From the NCBI GenBank assembly GCA_964596125.1, contig CAZQRP010000010.1:1-64000 (forward strand): 64,000 nt of DNA, given 5' to 3'. A model generated the notes under the pieces. That model saw nothing but the letters and a program-made list of their open reading frames with translations. It searched no databases and had not been told where the DNA came from. Origin of the DNA: CAZQRP01 sp964596125 (GTDB taxonomy: Bacteria > Chloroflexota > Dehalococcoidia > GIF9 > UBA5629). The translations under genes were made by a program, and so were the position numbers. Positions 63,453-64,000 of the stretch are shown here, one piece after another (within the stretch, counting starts at the first letter, position 1; each line of letters opens with the position of its first letter).

Positions 63453-63470
63453 TCCACATGTGGTCTATTG
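63447..63470. repeat. Imperfect palindrome at the greA stop
   Basis: CAATA-at-CCACATGTGG-tc-TATTG. The greA stop lies in the left arm. No T-tract, so termination is uncertain; the remaining 63471-63740 holds no gene. Confidence 0.4.
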
Positions 63471-63740
63471 TGAGATTTCCTGATACTGAAAAACTAAGAT
63501 TCGTTCCCCAGAACTGTTAATCACAATAAAAACATTATTATCAAACCCTTTGGCTATACACATCTTCACTTAATCCTGTTTGACAACTCTTAGAAATGTC
63601 CCGTAATGAGTTGCGAGTTACCAGTGCGTAAAATCATTTCAAACTTACCATACAGAGCAAGACCTAGACTTTCCCAGACGAAAACGGGCTACCACTGATA
63701 TAAACCGGGTAAGCCTCCAAGTTTTAAAACTCAATGTCAA

Positions 63741-63769
63741 TTGCCTTACCGTTTAACATATGTTATACT
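63741..63769 (+). promoter_or_regulatory. Promoter of rpsB
   Basis: TTGCCT (63741-63746), 17 bases, TATACT (63764-63769). Start of transcription near 63776, ~43 bases before the TTG start. Confidence 0.6.
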
Positions 63770-63818
63770 GATGAGCAATTTCGAACAGGTACTAGGGTTG
63801 AAATCAGGAGGTTAACAT

Positions 63819-64000
63819 TTGGCAGAGCCCATATCAGTAAAACAGCTTTTAGAAGCTGGAGCTCACTTTGGACATCAAACTGGTCACTGGCACCCGCGCA
63901 TGAAAAGCTACATCTACACTCAGCGTAATGGTATTCATATCATCGACCTGGAACAGACAGCCAATCTGCTAGAAAAAGCGTGTAGTTTCGTTAGAGATAT
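63819..64000 (+). CDS. rpsB: 30S ribosomal protein uS2 (5' part; runs off the window)
   Basis: From TTG 63819 the frame reads I-S-V-K-Q-L-L-E-A-G-A-H-F-G-H-Q, then H-P-R-M-K-S-Y-I-Y and N-G-I-H-I-I-D-L, the N-terminus of bacterial S2. An AGGAGGT at 63807-63813 fixes the TTG as start. The gene continues past the window end. It shows the organism is a bacterium, since archaeal S2 differs at these places. Confidence 0.96.
   Translation, partial: MAEPISVKQLLEAGAHFGHQTGHWHPRMKSYIYTQRNGIHIIDLEQTANLLEKACSFVRD

Noticed and set aside
63734..63928. A 64-codon frame starting at 63734
   Set aside because: It crosses the rpsB promoter and start in another frame, and lacks a ribosome binding site; the rpsB frame matches uS2 exactly.
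1..64000. Archaeal origin, suggested by STT3, GlmU-like and DUF1616 proteins
   Set aside because: Bacterial uS2, GreA, sigma70-type promoters and Shine-Dalgarno use all point to a bacterium.

Overview
The window reads as bacterial chromosome, most likely from an uncultured member of the Chloroflexota close to Dehalococcoidia (moderate confidence). It has a bacterial uS2 gene (rpsB) with a Shine-Dalgarno site, sigma70-type promoters (one is a perfect TTGACA-N17-TATAAT), frequent GTG and TTG starts, and a GreA factor with an extra N-terminal domain. It also has archaeal-looking surface biology: an STT3/AglB-type oligosaccharyltransferase, an archaeal-style bifunctional GlmU, a geranylgeranyl-reductase-family flavoprotein and a DUF1616 membrane protein. 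A 100-N scaffold gap lies inside a tandem-repeat gene, so this is a draft or metagenome assembly.

Region 1 (1-25.5 kb) is a long, mostly plus-strand glycan locus. It holds a DUF1616/Fn3-like surface protein, the reductase, and precursor genes for UDP-GlcNAc (glmU-like and glmS, 1 bp apart). A UDP-sulfoquinovose synthase homologue, several nucleotide-sugar SDRs and a three-gene set for a UDP-2-acetamido-2,6-dideoxy-L-hexose (L-QuiNAc type) follow. The rest is glycosyltransferases, methyltransferases, a deacetylase, an alkaline-phosphatase-superfamily enzyme and a minus-strand flippase. A 5'-truncated thioredoxin remnant follows glmS.

Region 2 (25.6-33.5 kb, minus strand) encodes three exported proteins. 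They are a lipoprotein, a matrixin-like metalloprotease whose N-terminal domain resembles that lipoprotein, and an SBBP beta-propeller protein. The two large proteins end in GC-rich, near-identical ~100-residue Fn3-like repeats. The same module ends the DUF1616 protein at the start of the window. The repeats carry many N-x-S/T sequons and are plausible targets for the STT3 enzyme.

Region 3 (34-52.3 kb) continues the glycan locus: a B12-radical SAM protein, two GT4 enzymes, a GT-C-like membrane protein, methyltransferases, deacetylases, a GNAT protein, a MaoC-like protein and a second flippase. Then comes a promoter-led operon of an RHH protein, cysD, cysN and a second phosphatase-superfamily protein. 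A decayed copy of a deacetylase/methyltransferase junction flanks a ~4 kb segment.

Region 4 (52.4-64 kb) starts with the STT3 gene, which has three C-terminal Fn3-like domains. A tRNA-Glu(CUC) follows, with a ~4.6 kb integrative element bounded by 89-bp direct repeats that cover the tRNA 5' half and its upstream region. The element holds a tyrosine recombinase, a second recombinase remnant, HTH remnants, a TPR lipoprotein and a coiled-coil membrane protein. An MFS transporter, a small membrane protein, greA and the start of rpsB complete the window.

Taken together, the genes suggest an N-glycosylation pathway in a bacterium. It would include amino-sugar supply, possible sulfonated sugar, lipid-carrier reduction, glycan assembly, flipping and STT3 transfer, with repeat-rich sequon-bearing surface proteins nearby as candidate acceptors.
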